Shown here one piece after another: positions 11,393 to 22,924 of a DNA stretch of 64,000 bases (the stretch's first letter is position 1; every line of letters begins with the position of its first letter). Under the pieces are notes generated by a model that saw only the letters and a list, made by a program, of their open reading frames with translations, was not told the DNA's origin and searched no databases. Location of the stretch: assembly GCA_022592435.1 (NCBI GenBank), contig JABYQS010000107.1:62001-126000 (forward strand), in the 5' to 3' direction. The translations under genes were made by a program, and so were the position numbers. This stretch comes from Cerioporus squamosus. Taxonomy: Eukaryota > Basidiomycota > Agaricomycetes > Polyporales > Polyporaceae.

Positions 11393-14300
11393 ATGCCACA
11401 GGCGTCCTCGTCGAATGGAGGCGGACACGACTACACCGAAGGAGCGTCGCCGCTCGACATCCAACAAGCTCTGGATAGCGCAAACCGCGCACGACGCGAC
11501 TCTCGTTATGGCGAGGACGGCGACGCCATGTTCGACGGCCCGGGGCACTCGGTCAACCCCAGCAGCGTGTCACGTATGACACTGAGAGACCATGGACGAC
11601 GCAGCAGCGGGTACTCCAGAGAATCGAGAAGCCGTAGGAGAAGCGAGGACAGCATGAGCCGCGACGGACGTCCGCGCAGTCGTCGCATGAGCGGAGCCAG
11701 TGCGGACAGCAGGGACGGCTTAGGGAACGGAAACGGGACATGGTCCGAGCACGATCTGATTGGGGAGTCTGGAGACGAAGGTGAGGAGTACGGCAGGCCT
11801 TCGCGAGGACGACGGACGACTCCCTCGCCTGAACCATCTCGGAGTAATGTCTTCGGAGGCCTGGCGAGTATCTTCGGTCGCAGCGCGCCCGCAGCGGAGT
11901 CACCTCCGCGCAGCCGGCGAGCATCCCTGTCCAGTCGCGCGTCCCGCACGAGACTATTGCGCAGACATAGCAGCAGACGTTCCGATGCCAGCTCGGACTA
12001 TGCTGTGGACGACATGTCGGAGGACGGCGACGACCGCTGGGGATACACTTCCAACGAGGAAGACGACTCGTCAGGCGACGAGGCCGACATTACGAGCGTC
12101 GCGGGCTCCGGGAGCGAGATGGAGTATGGGTCGTACCCGCCCTCCCCGGGCCCATCTCTTCCGCTGCTGGCGGGCGACCCCGTATTCGGCTCTGAAGCAC
12201 GCATAGAGATGGGCGAACTCGAGCCTCTACCCCCACCACCCTCTGGCCCACCGAGCAGGCAGACACTGTATATCGCAGACGAGGACGCCCACATACGCAT
12301 GATAGGCTATGAGGCTATTCGTTGGCGACAATGGCTCTGGTGGCTCTCCTGCATTCTCTCCTGCGGCATCCTGGCACTACTCGGTCGCTGGTTCCCCAAG
12401 CTCTGGCTGCGCTGGGTCACGCGTGAACGCGCCTTCATTGATATTCACCATGGCTTCGTTGTCGTGGAGGTGCGAGCTTTTCATGATACCTTACTCGATC
12501 GCTTTACTCAGTATGGCGAAGACCGCGTACAGAGACATAGCCATCTTCCCTATCTTACAGCTTGGCTATCCATACTCTATATCCACCGTGTTCTCCACCC
12601 CGCCAGACCCCGCGCAATTGTTGCCGAAATACCGAGCAGGCGATGCGGACGCTGCTCTCACCAGTCTGACCTACGTCGACTACCGGTACAATAGATTCGC
12701 TTTGGACCCGCGCACTGGGCTTTTCAGCATGATACGGTCAGCAAGCTCGGTGTACGTTTTCCATGCATCTCTGAGCTCATCTTTCTCGTCCCTCTCAGAG
12801 ACTGGCGAGACTCTTCTTGGATAAACATTTCCGCCGTGCAAACCGGCTTGCAGAAGCCAGTACTAGAACAGCGAGCAACGCTCTTTGGGCCCAATTTGAT
12901 TGACATAGAGGGCAAATCTACTATATCATTGCTCATCGACGAGGTTGGCCACGTTTTCCTCGATTTGCAGCTATATCTCAAACGTTATGTTGTCTAGGTC
13001 ATCCACCCCTTCTACGTGTTCCAAATTGCCAGCATCATCTTGTGGTCTCTGGACGACTACTACTATTACGCATTCTGCATCGCCCTCATATCTGCTATCA
13101 GTATCGTCACAACGCTCGTCGAGACCAAGCAGGTGCGTCTGTTCCGCTCAATGACCATCATCCCACCATAACTCTTGTACAGACTATTGCCAGAATGCGG
13201 GAGATGTCTAGGTTCTTCTGCAAAGTGAATGTGTATCGCGACGGATCCTGTATGTCTCGTCAGTTGTGTCGACTACGTGTACTGCCATACTGAGCCAGAC
13301 TTACAGGGTCTGAGTGTGATTCATCGGAGATCGTGCCGGGCGACATCGTCAACCTCAACGAGCCACCGCTCGCCACTCTCCCTGCTGACATGTTCCTCCT
13401 CTCTGGAGACGCCATCGTCAACGAGAGTATGCTCACAGGCGAGAGTGTTCCGGTTACCAAAATTCCTGTCAAGAACGAAGACCTTGCACGTTGGCAGGAT
13501 TGCGTGGATGTCAGTGGTGACATGGCGAAGAGTTTCCTGTATGCTGGCACCCGTGTCGTTCGCATTCGTGGCGCACTGACTACCGATGGACGTCCCGGGT
13601 CCCTCGCATTGGGTCTGGTGGTGCGCACCGGTAAGCATCAGTGTAGTTGAGTTCCCTCAAATGCTGAAGGATGTTCGTAGGATTCTACACGACGAAGGGA
13701 GCGCTCGTGCGCTCTATGCTCTTCCCGAAGCCCACTGGATTCAAGTTCTACAGAGACTCCATGCGCTTCATCGGTGTACTCGCTGGGGTGGCTGGGCTCG
13801 GTTTCTGTGCGAGCGCTGTCCAATTCGTCCGGCTTGGGGTTAGCATCTCGTTCTTCGTCTCTGCTATACCACCTGATTGCGTTTGCTATAGGTCAAATGG
13901 CACACGATCCTCATCCGCGCCCTCGATCTCATCACTGTTGTCGTCCCGCCCGCATTGCCCGCTACTCTATCGATTGGCACGAGCTTCGCCATCGGTCGAC
14001 TACGCAAACTAGGCATTTTTTGCATCTCTCCAAGTCGCGTGAACGTTGCCGGTCAAATCAACGTCTGCTGCTTCGACAAGACCGGCACGCTCACCGAGGA
14101 CGGGCTGGATATTCTTGGCGTGCGTGCTCCCGAACGTAACGCTGACCGGTTCGGCGAGCTACTCGAGGACATCCACGATCTTCCGGCGAGTCGCGATAAG
14201 GCCAATTTCCTGCATGCGCTCGCGACGTGCCATTCGCTCAAGATGGTCGACGGCGAGATCATCGGCGACCCCCTGGATGTCAAGATGTTCGAGTTCACGA

Positions 14301-16741
14301 AGTGGACGCTGGAGGAAGGCCATGTCGCTGGTACTGCTGTTGTCAAGAATAAGTCGGGTGGTGAGCGGCCTGCGGCACTAGTGCAGACGGTCGTAAGGCC
14401 ACCCGGGAGCGCCCAGTTCAGGATCGAAGATGCGCTGAAAGGTGCTGGGAAGGTCGGTTGCTTCTGTCCACACATTTCCGGACAACGCCTCATGACGTGA
14501 CATCGTAGCATGCACACTTCCTCGAGCTGGGTGTCATCCGGACGTTCGAGTTCGTGTCGGCTCTCCGCAGGATGAGCGTCGTTGTCAAGCGGTTGAAGAG
14601 CACGAGTATGGAGGTCTACGTCAAGGGTGCGCCCGAAGTCATGGCGGAGATATGTGATAAGAGTACTTGTGAGTCCACCTTCATTTTGCCCCCCCAAACT
14701 TGTGCTGAAACGAACTCCCGCTAGTCCCGCAGGACTACGATGATCTCCTATCGTACTACACGAAGCGTGGATACCGTGTCATCGCCATGGCGGGCAAGAG
14801 CATAGAGGGTCTAAGTTGGCTCAAAGCCCAGAAGCTCAAACGGTAAGCAACATGTCCCGGAAGACGTCCCAAAACTCACACTGTGTCATCGTTAGGGAAC
14901 AAGCTGAGTCTGGGCTGCAATTCTTGGGCTTGGTCATCTTCGAGAACAAGCTCAAGCCAGGGACGACACCTGCCATCCAGACGCTCCGCGCTGCCCACTT
15001 TGCCTGCAGGATGATCACTGGCGACAACCCGCTGACAGCTGTTAGTGTCGCTCGCGAGTGCGGCCTGATGAACCCTGCCGCACAAGTCTTCTCACCAACA
15101 TTCATCCGAGGGAACCCGTCATCTCCTTTATCAAAATTGGAGTGGTCGAGTATGGACGAACCGTCTTGGAAGCTGGACGACTACAGCCTGAAGCCATTAT
15201 TGCCTCCCGCAAACCGTCTGATCGAGGCTGAGGAGCTCGAGAGCCAAGACTACACGCTCGCAGTTACCGGGGACGTCTTCCGCTGGATCATCAATAATGC
15301 GCCTCTCGAGACCATGCAGAGGGTATGTTCCCTTGTCGCTCCCGCTCTTGCTCTCGCTGATGTGGCCGTGACAGATGCTTGTCAAGACGCAGATATACGC
15401 ACGCATGTCCCCCGATGAGAAGAACGAGGTGGTCGAGCGCCTCCAAGGCCTTGGGTACACAGTCCTCATGTGCGGCGACGGCGCGAACGATTGTGCCGCG
15501 CTGAAGGCCGCAGATGTCGGCCTCTCGCTGTCGGAGGCAGAGGCGTCGGTGGCTGCGCCGTTCACGAGCCGCACGCCCGACATCAGCTGCGTCATCGAGG
15601 TCATCAAGGAAGGCCGCGCTGCGCTGGTGACGAGCTTCAGCTGTTTCAAATACATGTGAGTCGTCGTCCCCGCTGCGACCTGTGCGGAAGCAGTATGCTG
15701 ATTCAGAGGGCGCACTAGGGCGTTGTACTCGCTCATCCAGTTCACGACTATCACGCTGCTGTACTCCTTCGCCTCGTCACTGGGCGACTTCCAGGTGAGC
15801 TGTCCATTTGTGCTCATGCTCGGCTTGGGAGAGCCGACGCTCATCAACGTAAATCGTCAATCACAGTTCTTGTACATTGATCTATTCATCATCATCCCGA
15901 TCGCAGTCACTAGTATGTCTGCACATAGCCCTGTCTTGATGAATTGCGCTGACCTGTGGATGCAGTGGGGCGGACACAGGCATGGCCTCGCATACATCCC
16001 AAGCGGCCGACGGCGAGTCTGGTGTCGAAGAAGGTGCTGGCGAGCCTTGTCGGGCAGATCATCCTCACGTCGGCGGTCCAGTTTTGGGCGTTCTTCTGGG
16101 TCCGCTCGCAGGAATGGTGAGTGCTTACCTTTGACAATGACACGCATCGGGGAGAAGTGCACGTCGACTTGTTCCAATCAGTTCTGTGTCTGTCTTTCTT
16201 GGACGGAGAAGCTGAAGGCGGTGCTTGATGTCCAGGTACACTCCGCCGGCACCCAAGGATCCCAACGCGGACGACGACAAGCTAGAGGCGACCAACTTCG
16301 AGAACTCTGCGCTATTCCTGGTGTCGTGTTTCCAGTATATTTTGGTCGCAGCGGTGTTCAGCATCGGACCTCCGTTCAGACAGCACATGTGGACGAACGG
16401 TAATTATTCTATTTCCGTCTCATGTGCGACGCGCGGCGCTGACGAGGTCCACGTCAGGCTGGTTCATGCTGTCAATGGTCTGTCTATGCCTGTTCAACGT
16501 CGTCGTGCTTCTCAAGCCCCCGACGTTCGTGGCGGACCTCCTGGAGCTCATGCCGCTGCCGGGGTCCGCGCGCGCAACGCTGTTGCTGGCAGTCGTCGTC
16601 AATGTTCTGACGTCGTTGGCGTTTGAACACTACGGCACGCCAGCCGTCTCTCATGTCGTTGGGAAGCTCTTTGAGCTGCGTCGGCGACACCGCGTGAGAG
16701 ATGGGAAAATCTACAAGACCGTGGAGGGTGGAATGAGATGA
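11393..16741 (+). CDS. YPK9: P5B-type cation/polyamine-transporting ATPase, Ypk9/ATP13A2-like
   Basis: A large multi-exon P-type ATPase. The first exon encodes about 270 residues of Ser/Arg-rich, probably disordered cytosol ([20 protein letters not shown]) before the P5 N-terminal cap [20 protein letters not shown] and paired hydrophobic segments. Catalytic landmarks in order: the actuator loop [13 protein letters not shown] (about 13430-13470); helix 4 [14 protein letters not shown] (about 13940-13980), whose PPALPA marks P5B rather than P5A enzymes; the phosphorylated aspartate in [11 protein letters not shown] (14075); [16 protein letters not shown] (about 15010); and the hinge [18 protein letters not shown] (about 15470). 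All key residues are present. Yeast Ypk9 and human ATP13A2 reside in vacuole/lysosome membranes, and ATP13A2 exports polyamines. Stop TGA at 16739-16741. Some exon limits inside 12700-14000 and 15650-16450 are not resolved. Confidence 0.92.
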
Positions 16742-17363
16742 TCGTCCATGTTATGCCGGGACCGTTCGTGCGCAGCACTTGGTTGTTATGCATGTTAGAG
16801 GGTGCCGCTTTGCGGACTGGTTAAGTATCTTCTAGCTTTGTATTCGTGCGCAGTAAAGTCTCCATGATCTGGTTACCAATGCATTGGACCTGGCCCCGTC
16901 CACTGCGCCGGGTTCGATGATCGCGCGTGTGTCTGGAAATGCGTTGCCAACGCGAGGGTTTGCGGTGGTGATCGTTGTCGCGCCGGTCGATTGCCGCGTT
17001 TGAGCTCCGCATAAATACACGGCTGTGGCTGTTTGTCTTTTGAAAGGTCAATTGGAGTCCCGCTGATGGGAGGCCATCGGACAATGAAGATGGGTGATGG
17101 GATGTGGCAACAATCAAACGCGTCTGGACCTGGGCTTGGACAGCCAAAGGACCGCTGGCTGCTTCCCGCCTCTCACCTCTTCCCCCGTCTTACTCGTCGG
17201 GTTCCTCCTCGTTGTCTCTGCCCTGGGGGCCATTCCGTTCCTTTTCTTCCACCTTCGTCGCCGTTGTACGTATCGTCGAGCCTCAGGGAGCCGGCTTCCG
17301 CAAATTCGCCCTCAGTTCAAACCCTACGCGCTTCACTTTCCACCCGGTCTACTCTTCGCCAAG
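16742..17363. other. intergenic, promoter of the Ser-rich gene
   Basis: About 620 bases without a supported gene. A weak TATA-like cataaata lies near 17009, and the last 180 bases are pyrimidine-rich on the plus strand, as is common just upstream of fungal start codons. Confidence 0.4.
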
Positions 17364-18940
17364 ATGCTCGGGTACTCAAAGTCTGCCACTGTCGCGTTCC
17401 TTCTCACTTTCTTGCTCTTCCTGGGTCCCGCGAATGGAGCTCCAGCCGTTCCTGAGAAGCGCACCATGCACTCTGCGCTAAGGGTGGCTAGGGACGGAGA
17501 CAACTTGTCGCAGTCGACCACCGTGCAGGTGACGACCACCCTTCAGACGTGAGTGGCTCTGCAATCATGCGCACTACCCACCTCAAGTATCACCCCTTTG
17601 CCACCAGCGCCACGGGACCGATGCTTCAGACGTGCACGATCACCCTTGACCCCATCACTGGAGACAACGGGGAGCCCCTGGTGCGCGAGACCAGGTCGTG
17701 CACCTTGACGGCCACAAGCGGAAACAACTCATCCGGATCTTCGACGTCCTCCTCAGACAGTGCTTCAAGCACCTCGTCCGCGGATTCGTCCTCCTCTACG
17801 GATTCCGCGTCGAGTTCGAGCACGGACTCTGCCGCTGCAAGCTCGAGCACGGACACTGCCGCTGCGAGCTCGAGCACGGATAGCAGTGCATCATCGACCA
17901 CGGACAGCTCGGCTGCTTCGAGCACCGACAGTGCTGCGAGCTCCTCGGCCACGGACGCAAGCGCTTCAGGTGTGTTTAGCCTTCCCTTTGTCTCGCTTTC
18001 GACGAGGTGCTGCGCCCGTATGCGAGGTCGTGACCTGAGCAGGTCTGCGAGTGGTGCGAACTGATGTTGCAAACCCCAACTCGTCGGCTCTCCGAGTAGC
18101 ACTTCGTTCACAGCCACTATACTCCTCGTGACGGCATTTTGACACACCTTTGCAGCCACTGCGACCGACGCGTCTGCTTCCGCCACGGCCACCTCCGCTG
18201 GAGCTATCAGCGACAATGTGAGTCTGCTACCTGTGCATATAGTACCTTTTTGCTCATCGACGGGTATAAGGGCACTACACTCGTCGCTGGATCGGCGCTC
18301 TCGTCTGCAGACACAGCGGCTGCAACAGCCACTGGGTCTGCGTCTGCTTCCGGTTCCGCGTCTGCCTCAGCTACTGCAACAGGTTCTTCTGCAGCTGCCA
18401 CGGGCGGTGCGGTCAAGGCAGGAGTAAGTGCACAGTGCTCCTTGACGATGGCTTCTGTCTAACGCATTTTTCTCGTAGGGCTTCACGTCGGTCGACTCCT
18501 CGGTCATAGCAACGGAGAGCGTCGCGTCTGGCACCCCGACTGGGACCGCTGCAGCGGACGCTGCCCAGCAATCCGGATCGTCGGCCACTTCCGCCGCAGA
18601 CACTGCAACCTCGAGCGCGGCGAAGTTCCAGCTCCCTGGTACCACGCTCTCCGTGCTGCCGATCGGATTGGGTGTGTTCGCTGGTATCTCAGTCATCGCT
18701 CTCATCGTGGTCGGTCTCGTCACCTACGAACGTACGAAGTATCGCAGGGTAAGTGGTTTTAGCTTTGCCCGTTGTTCAGCGTTTGCGCGAGGCTGACGGC
18801 GTTCCAGGCTTTCAGACAGCGCAAGCTCGCAGAATCGGGGGCGGCTATGGGGTATGGTGGAATGGCGTAAGTGTCCCGCTCGGAAGTGCTCGATTGCTGG
18901 CATGAGCTGACGAATCGTATCCCACAGGCAAGCCGCCTAA
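17364..18940 (+). CDS. Ser/Thr-rich single-pass cell-surface protein (Mid2/Wsc sensor-like layout)
   Basis: The ATG at 17364 starts a signal peptide (SATVAFLLTFLLFLGPANGA). It is followed by a short Cys-containing segment (MLQTCTITLDPITGDNGEP), then a long Ser/Thr/Ala/Asp repeat region (STDSAAASSSTD repeated) expected to be heavily O-mannosylated. A membrane helix (VFAGISVIALIVVGLVTY) and a basic cytosolic tail (ERTKYRRAFRQRKLAESGAA) complete the protein, which ends GGMAQAA. First exon 17364-17548, second from 17608; several short introns follow, and the last acceptor leads to GCAAGCCGCC then TAA at 18938-18940. This layout is that of wall-stress sensors (Wsc/Mid2 type), but no WSC cysteine domain is seen, so a sensor role is inferred from layout only. 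The tail sequence is of a kind common in Agaricomycete surface proteins. Confidence 0.75.
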
Positions 18941-20342
18941 ACTTGCTCTCGCTATCGATTAGTTTTAGCTATCTTATTATTTCGCTGGATTCTGTTTCTG
19001 CTGCGGTGCGACGCCGGTAAGGTGTGTCTGACTGTACATCGTCGACGTGTAGTTGGGCGCGGTCCAATGACATCTGCTTATTGGCACCATGGACTTGGAC
19101 AGTAGGTTGTATCATAGGCCGGCGTAGTGTGCCGGTGTATTCTACAAGGCTTCTTCCCTTCCCTCTCTGTCGGATTCGCGCGCGGCTTCGGGTTTACGGC
19201 GTGCGGGAGCTCATTGACACGTCTCTGGACATTCCTGTAGATTCGCTGCTTTGCTGTTTCGTACCGCTTTGTGTGCTGAGGAACTTCCGGCTAAAGATAT
19301 ATACGTCGTTGCGAGACGCATACAAGGATCATTGGGGTCGGCGTGGGTATACGCACGAAGGGCTCTTGACTTATAGGCGTAGCGGCGCTTCAGAAATTAA
19401 ATGAAATTAAATAAATTAAATCGCGGCCGCAGGCCGCACAGGCTCTCTGCGGCTTCCCTCAACAGAAATTAATTCCATGATACCTCGAGCACCTCATAGG
19501 CCATTGTATGCGCATTTCTGAGATCCTTGGGAGGTAGCTTGAATTTTCTTTCCGGCGCTAACGCGCCGGCAAGAGTAGAACCACTGTCTGATGCGCGTTC
19601 GCACAGATCTGGTGTATTCCTTCGGACTCGTATAGACTAAAAAATCTCCCCATTGACTCCTGCATTATTTGAGCGCAAAGGAAGGTAGCATAGGGTGCCG
19701 TACCCAGCAGGAGAAGCTCAAAATCCCATATTGTGGGCCAAAAGTGCCCTGCTGCAAGCAGTGCTAGCACTATGTGATTTTTCCACCTCACATCGCAAAT
19801 CCCCTCCTGCAGCGACACCCTCATATTGTTGGCCCATATACTTAATGCCTCTCAACATTTTTCCAGGCTCAACAGCTGCGAAACGACGCAGGGAAACCTA
19901 GCAGAAAGCTGGGTGGCTGATTGTTTGTTCGAGTTACTTTGTTGCCAAATGCAGTAAGTGAAATTCAAACTCAGTCAGGTCAAGTCAGGGCTACACCTAT
20001 AGCTCAACTGCCCTATAGCTCAACTGCCGCACGAAGCCATGAACTCACAGTAGGACGGGCTGCACAGCCTTCCAGCGTGCTTGCCTCCTACGTCATCCTG
20101 CAAACCAACCTATCGTTCGGCTGCAGCGGCTCTAGTACTAGTATTACCAAGATCTGGTCAACGTAACCTCTGAGTTAACCAGTGACTTCAACCTCACCAC
20201 TAGTGCACGCTCAGGTTCGTTGATACTCCGAAGCTGTTTCACTTGGCGGACGGGCTAACCACATTCTGCATGGCACCTACTGACTAGCGTTCCACTGTAG
20301 AATATCTTGGTACTCACTGAACAGTTCTCCTCTCTGTCCACG
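18941..20342. other. intergenic with low-complexity AT run and small repeats
   Basis: No gene is supported. Visible items are a run of repeated aaatta units at about 19393-19420, directly followed by a GC-rich palindromic patch (gcggccgcaggccgc); an inverted pair around 19555-19572 (ggcgctaacgcgcc); and a tandem pair of ctatagctcaactgc at about 19998-20030. The sharp composition changes suggest old insertion debris, but no terminal repeats were found. Confidence 0.4.
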
Positions 20343-21793
20343 ATGAGCTCTCCGAAGATCAAGTCGGTTGACAAGCTCACCATCACCTTACTGGTGGACA
20401 ACACCATCGAATGGTATGTCTCCGAGCTCGATACTGTATGCGGAACGTGGAATGATGGTCTTGACCTGCATAGGATGACCAAATTGCCTCCCGGATTCAT
20501 CCACGAGGTACCTCAGCACTTGAGCCGGCCCGATGTTCCCAGGGATGACCGCACGGGTGTGCCATTCGTCGATCTCGAGAACTACTGTTGTGGTTAGTTC
20601 CGAGTCGCCTGCAGCACCATCCCGCTCACCGGCTGACTATAGGCGCACTACACAGGAGCGCATGGGTTCTCCGCATTGATCGTGCGCCCTCTAGCTGTCA
20701 ATCGCTCTGTTCTACGCGCTGATTCCGATCGTTCCGCAGGAGACCCAAGTCGAAGGCTCGGAGCCGCACTTGACCCTCTTCGACACGGGCCCCGACTCTC
20801 GCTCGATCATACGGAACGTCGAAGCCCTGCAGGTTCCGATCGAGCGCGTCGAGCGCATCATCCTCTCGCACTGGCACTGCGACCACAGCGGCGGGATGCT
20901 CGCGTTCCTGAAGCACCGACGAGTCAACTGTCCGCCTGATACCCCTCCGTGCGTCGTCGACCTGCACCCCGACCGGCCGATCGCACGCGGGATCGCGCCC
21001 GTGAGTGCAGGGGGAAGGTGATCGGGAGGCTGCTGGACGACCCGAAGTTCGAGCAGATTGAGGCGCTTGGTGGCGTGGTGGAGAAGCACGCGGAGGGGCA
21101 TGCTGTCGCGGGAGGGGCTGTCTGGGTCAGTGGCGAGATCCCGAGGGTGACGCACTTTGAGGGCGGCCTTCCGAGCGGCGTGCGGTGGGTTGAGCAGGAG
21201 GGCGGCGAACACGGGGAGTGGGTGAAGGAGGAGGTGAGAGTACTTCCTCCCGTGCCTCCGACAGTGGCTGACTGGTAGTTGTGTCGTTCTAGGATATCAT
21301 GGACGAACGCTATGCCGCGATTGATGTTGTGGGGAAGGGCTTGGTGATATTCTCAGCGTGAGCACTCAGGCCTTCCTGGATCACCGAAGTACTCATGAGT
21401 ATATTGCTCCAGTTGCTCCCATGCTGGGATAGTCAACGTCGTCAAAGATGCGGTGGCAAAGTTCTCTCGCCCAATATACATGGCGCGTCCATCTCACTCA
21501 CCATACCCTCAGACTACTACTCACCGAGTATTATTCCACAGATCATTGGCGGGTTACATCTCGCAGGTACCGAGCTTGTGGAGCGAATCCCGCCCACCGT
21601 CGACTACTTGTCCAACCAGCTGCGCCCGGCTCCTGTGTATGTCCTCCCCATGCACTGCTCCGGCTTCGCTGCCAAGGTTGCGTTGGAGGATGCGTTTGGC
21701 GAAGGATGCGTTCCGGCTGGCGTTGGACACAAGGTCATCGTGGATGGGAATCCGGAGATGGAGAAAATGATGCTTGCCCCTTCTGAGAACTAG
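20343..21793 (+). CDS. metallo-beta-lactamase-fold hydrolase
   Basis: A spliced gene starting MSSPKIKSVDKLTITLLVDN and ending at TAG 21791-21793. The zinc-binding signature is HWHCDHSGG (about 20869-20898), preceded by LTLFDTGPDSRSIIRNVEAL, the strand and loop that normally lead into the H-x-H-x-D-H motif. Downstream pieces include VGKGLVIFSACSHAG, where the later metal-ligand histidine is expected, and PIYMIIGGLHLAG joined across an intron, plus VYVLPMHCSGFAAKVALEDA with a further conserved His. The segment order resembles the COG1237 group (dihydropterin/ribofuranosyl-aminobenzene phosphate synthase-like MBL proteins), which in fungi are uncharacterised hydrolases, probably cytosolic. No signal peptide is seen. 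The natural substrate is unknown. Introns lie near 20590-20740, 21015, 21235-21290 and 21360-21540. Confidence 0.8.
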
Positions 21794-22048
21794 ATTGGTT
21801 AGCATTGCGCTATAGTCTAGCTGTACAGTAGTCCGTGCATCGTCAGCTGTGGTCACTTCCGAGATGTGGGAAGCGCCATGCGCCGACGCATTACCTTCTT
21901 TAGATTTCGTCGGGTTCCCACGCTACGAGCGCCCATTGTGTAATCCTGCCGAGCGCAGTGGCCGGCTGCGTCAGCGAATTTCCCCGCTCTCCCGCGCTTG
22001 CAGACACAACTCCCTTTCCTCCTTCGTCGCTGCCAGCTCTCTACCACG

Positions 22049-22924
22049 ATGTTTAGGACGTTCGCCCAGGCTTCTGTCAGACGTTCTCTGCACACATCAA
22101 CGGCGAGGAGCGCATCGACCCGTCCGGCTCGCGCTCGCGCTGTACTCGCAGCCTCTGCCGTGACAACTTCGTACTTCGTCTGGAGTTCCTGGTATGGACA
22201 GAAGATAGCCCTTGATGCTGCACCTTCATGTGAGTCAATCCGTTGCTGAGAGCACCGTGTGCGTGAAGCGAACGCGGTTCGGTACAGCGTCCAAGTCGAA
22301 GCAGGTGCCTCTGACACCGAAGACCTCCTTGTCCCCGGAGGCCATCACCCACTCGGACTCCACCGCTCCCCAGCACGAGCCGTCAATACACCACGACTCG
22401 AAGCCGACTCCGGACGCGTCCAGTGAGGAGCCTAAGCCCGAGGGCGAGGCGGAAGAGAGCTCTGGGGGTGCAGGCGGCGCGTTCAACCCCGAGACGGGCG
22501 AGATCAACTGGGACTGCCCGTGTCTCGGCGGGATGTCGCACGGGCCGTGCGGTCTGCAGTTCCGCGAGGCGTTCTCGTGTTTCGTCTTTTCCGAGGCGGA
22601 CCCCAAGGGCATCGACTGCGTGGAGAAGTTCAAGGCCATGCAGGCGTGCTTCCGCGAGCACCCTGATGTCTACGGTGACGGTGCGTGTGTTGTATTGCTG
22701 CTGAGAATTTACGTCGACTGACCGGACGTGCAGAGATCATGCGGGACGATGAAGATGACGAGGAAGAGTTCGCTGCCGACGCCGCGCCTGCTGCTGGGGG
22801 CGCCGTCGTATCGCCGACGGAGCCTGCGCCCTTTGTCTCTGCCTCTGAGCCCGCAGAGGCTACGCCTGCACCCGCAGAGCAGAAAGCAAAGCCTCGCAAG
22901 GCTGCTGGCGCTACGGCACACTAG
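22049..22924 (+). CDS. MIA40: Mia40 mitochondrial intermembrane-space import oxidoreductase
   Basis: Three exons: 22049-22229, 22288-22680 and 22734-22924. The N-terminus is a mitochondrial presequence rich in Arg/Ser/Ala without acids ([20 protein letters not shown]), followed by a hydrophobic helix ([19 protein letters not shown]) that would anchor the protein in the inner membrane, as in yeast Mia40. After a disordered linker comes the catalytic core [17 protein letters not shown] with the redox-active CPC. The twin Cx9C helices follow: [11 protein letters not shown] and [11 protein letters not shown], both with exactly nine residues between cysteines. The protein ends with an acidic Ala/Pro-rich tail. 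Mia40 introduces disulfides into small intermembrane-space proteins and is reoxidised by Erv1. All six essential cysteines are present. Confidence 0.95.

Noticed and set aside
14053..14697. 214-codon minus-strand open frame
   Set aside because: Antisense to the phosphorylation-domain exon of the P5B ATPase.
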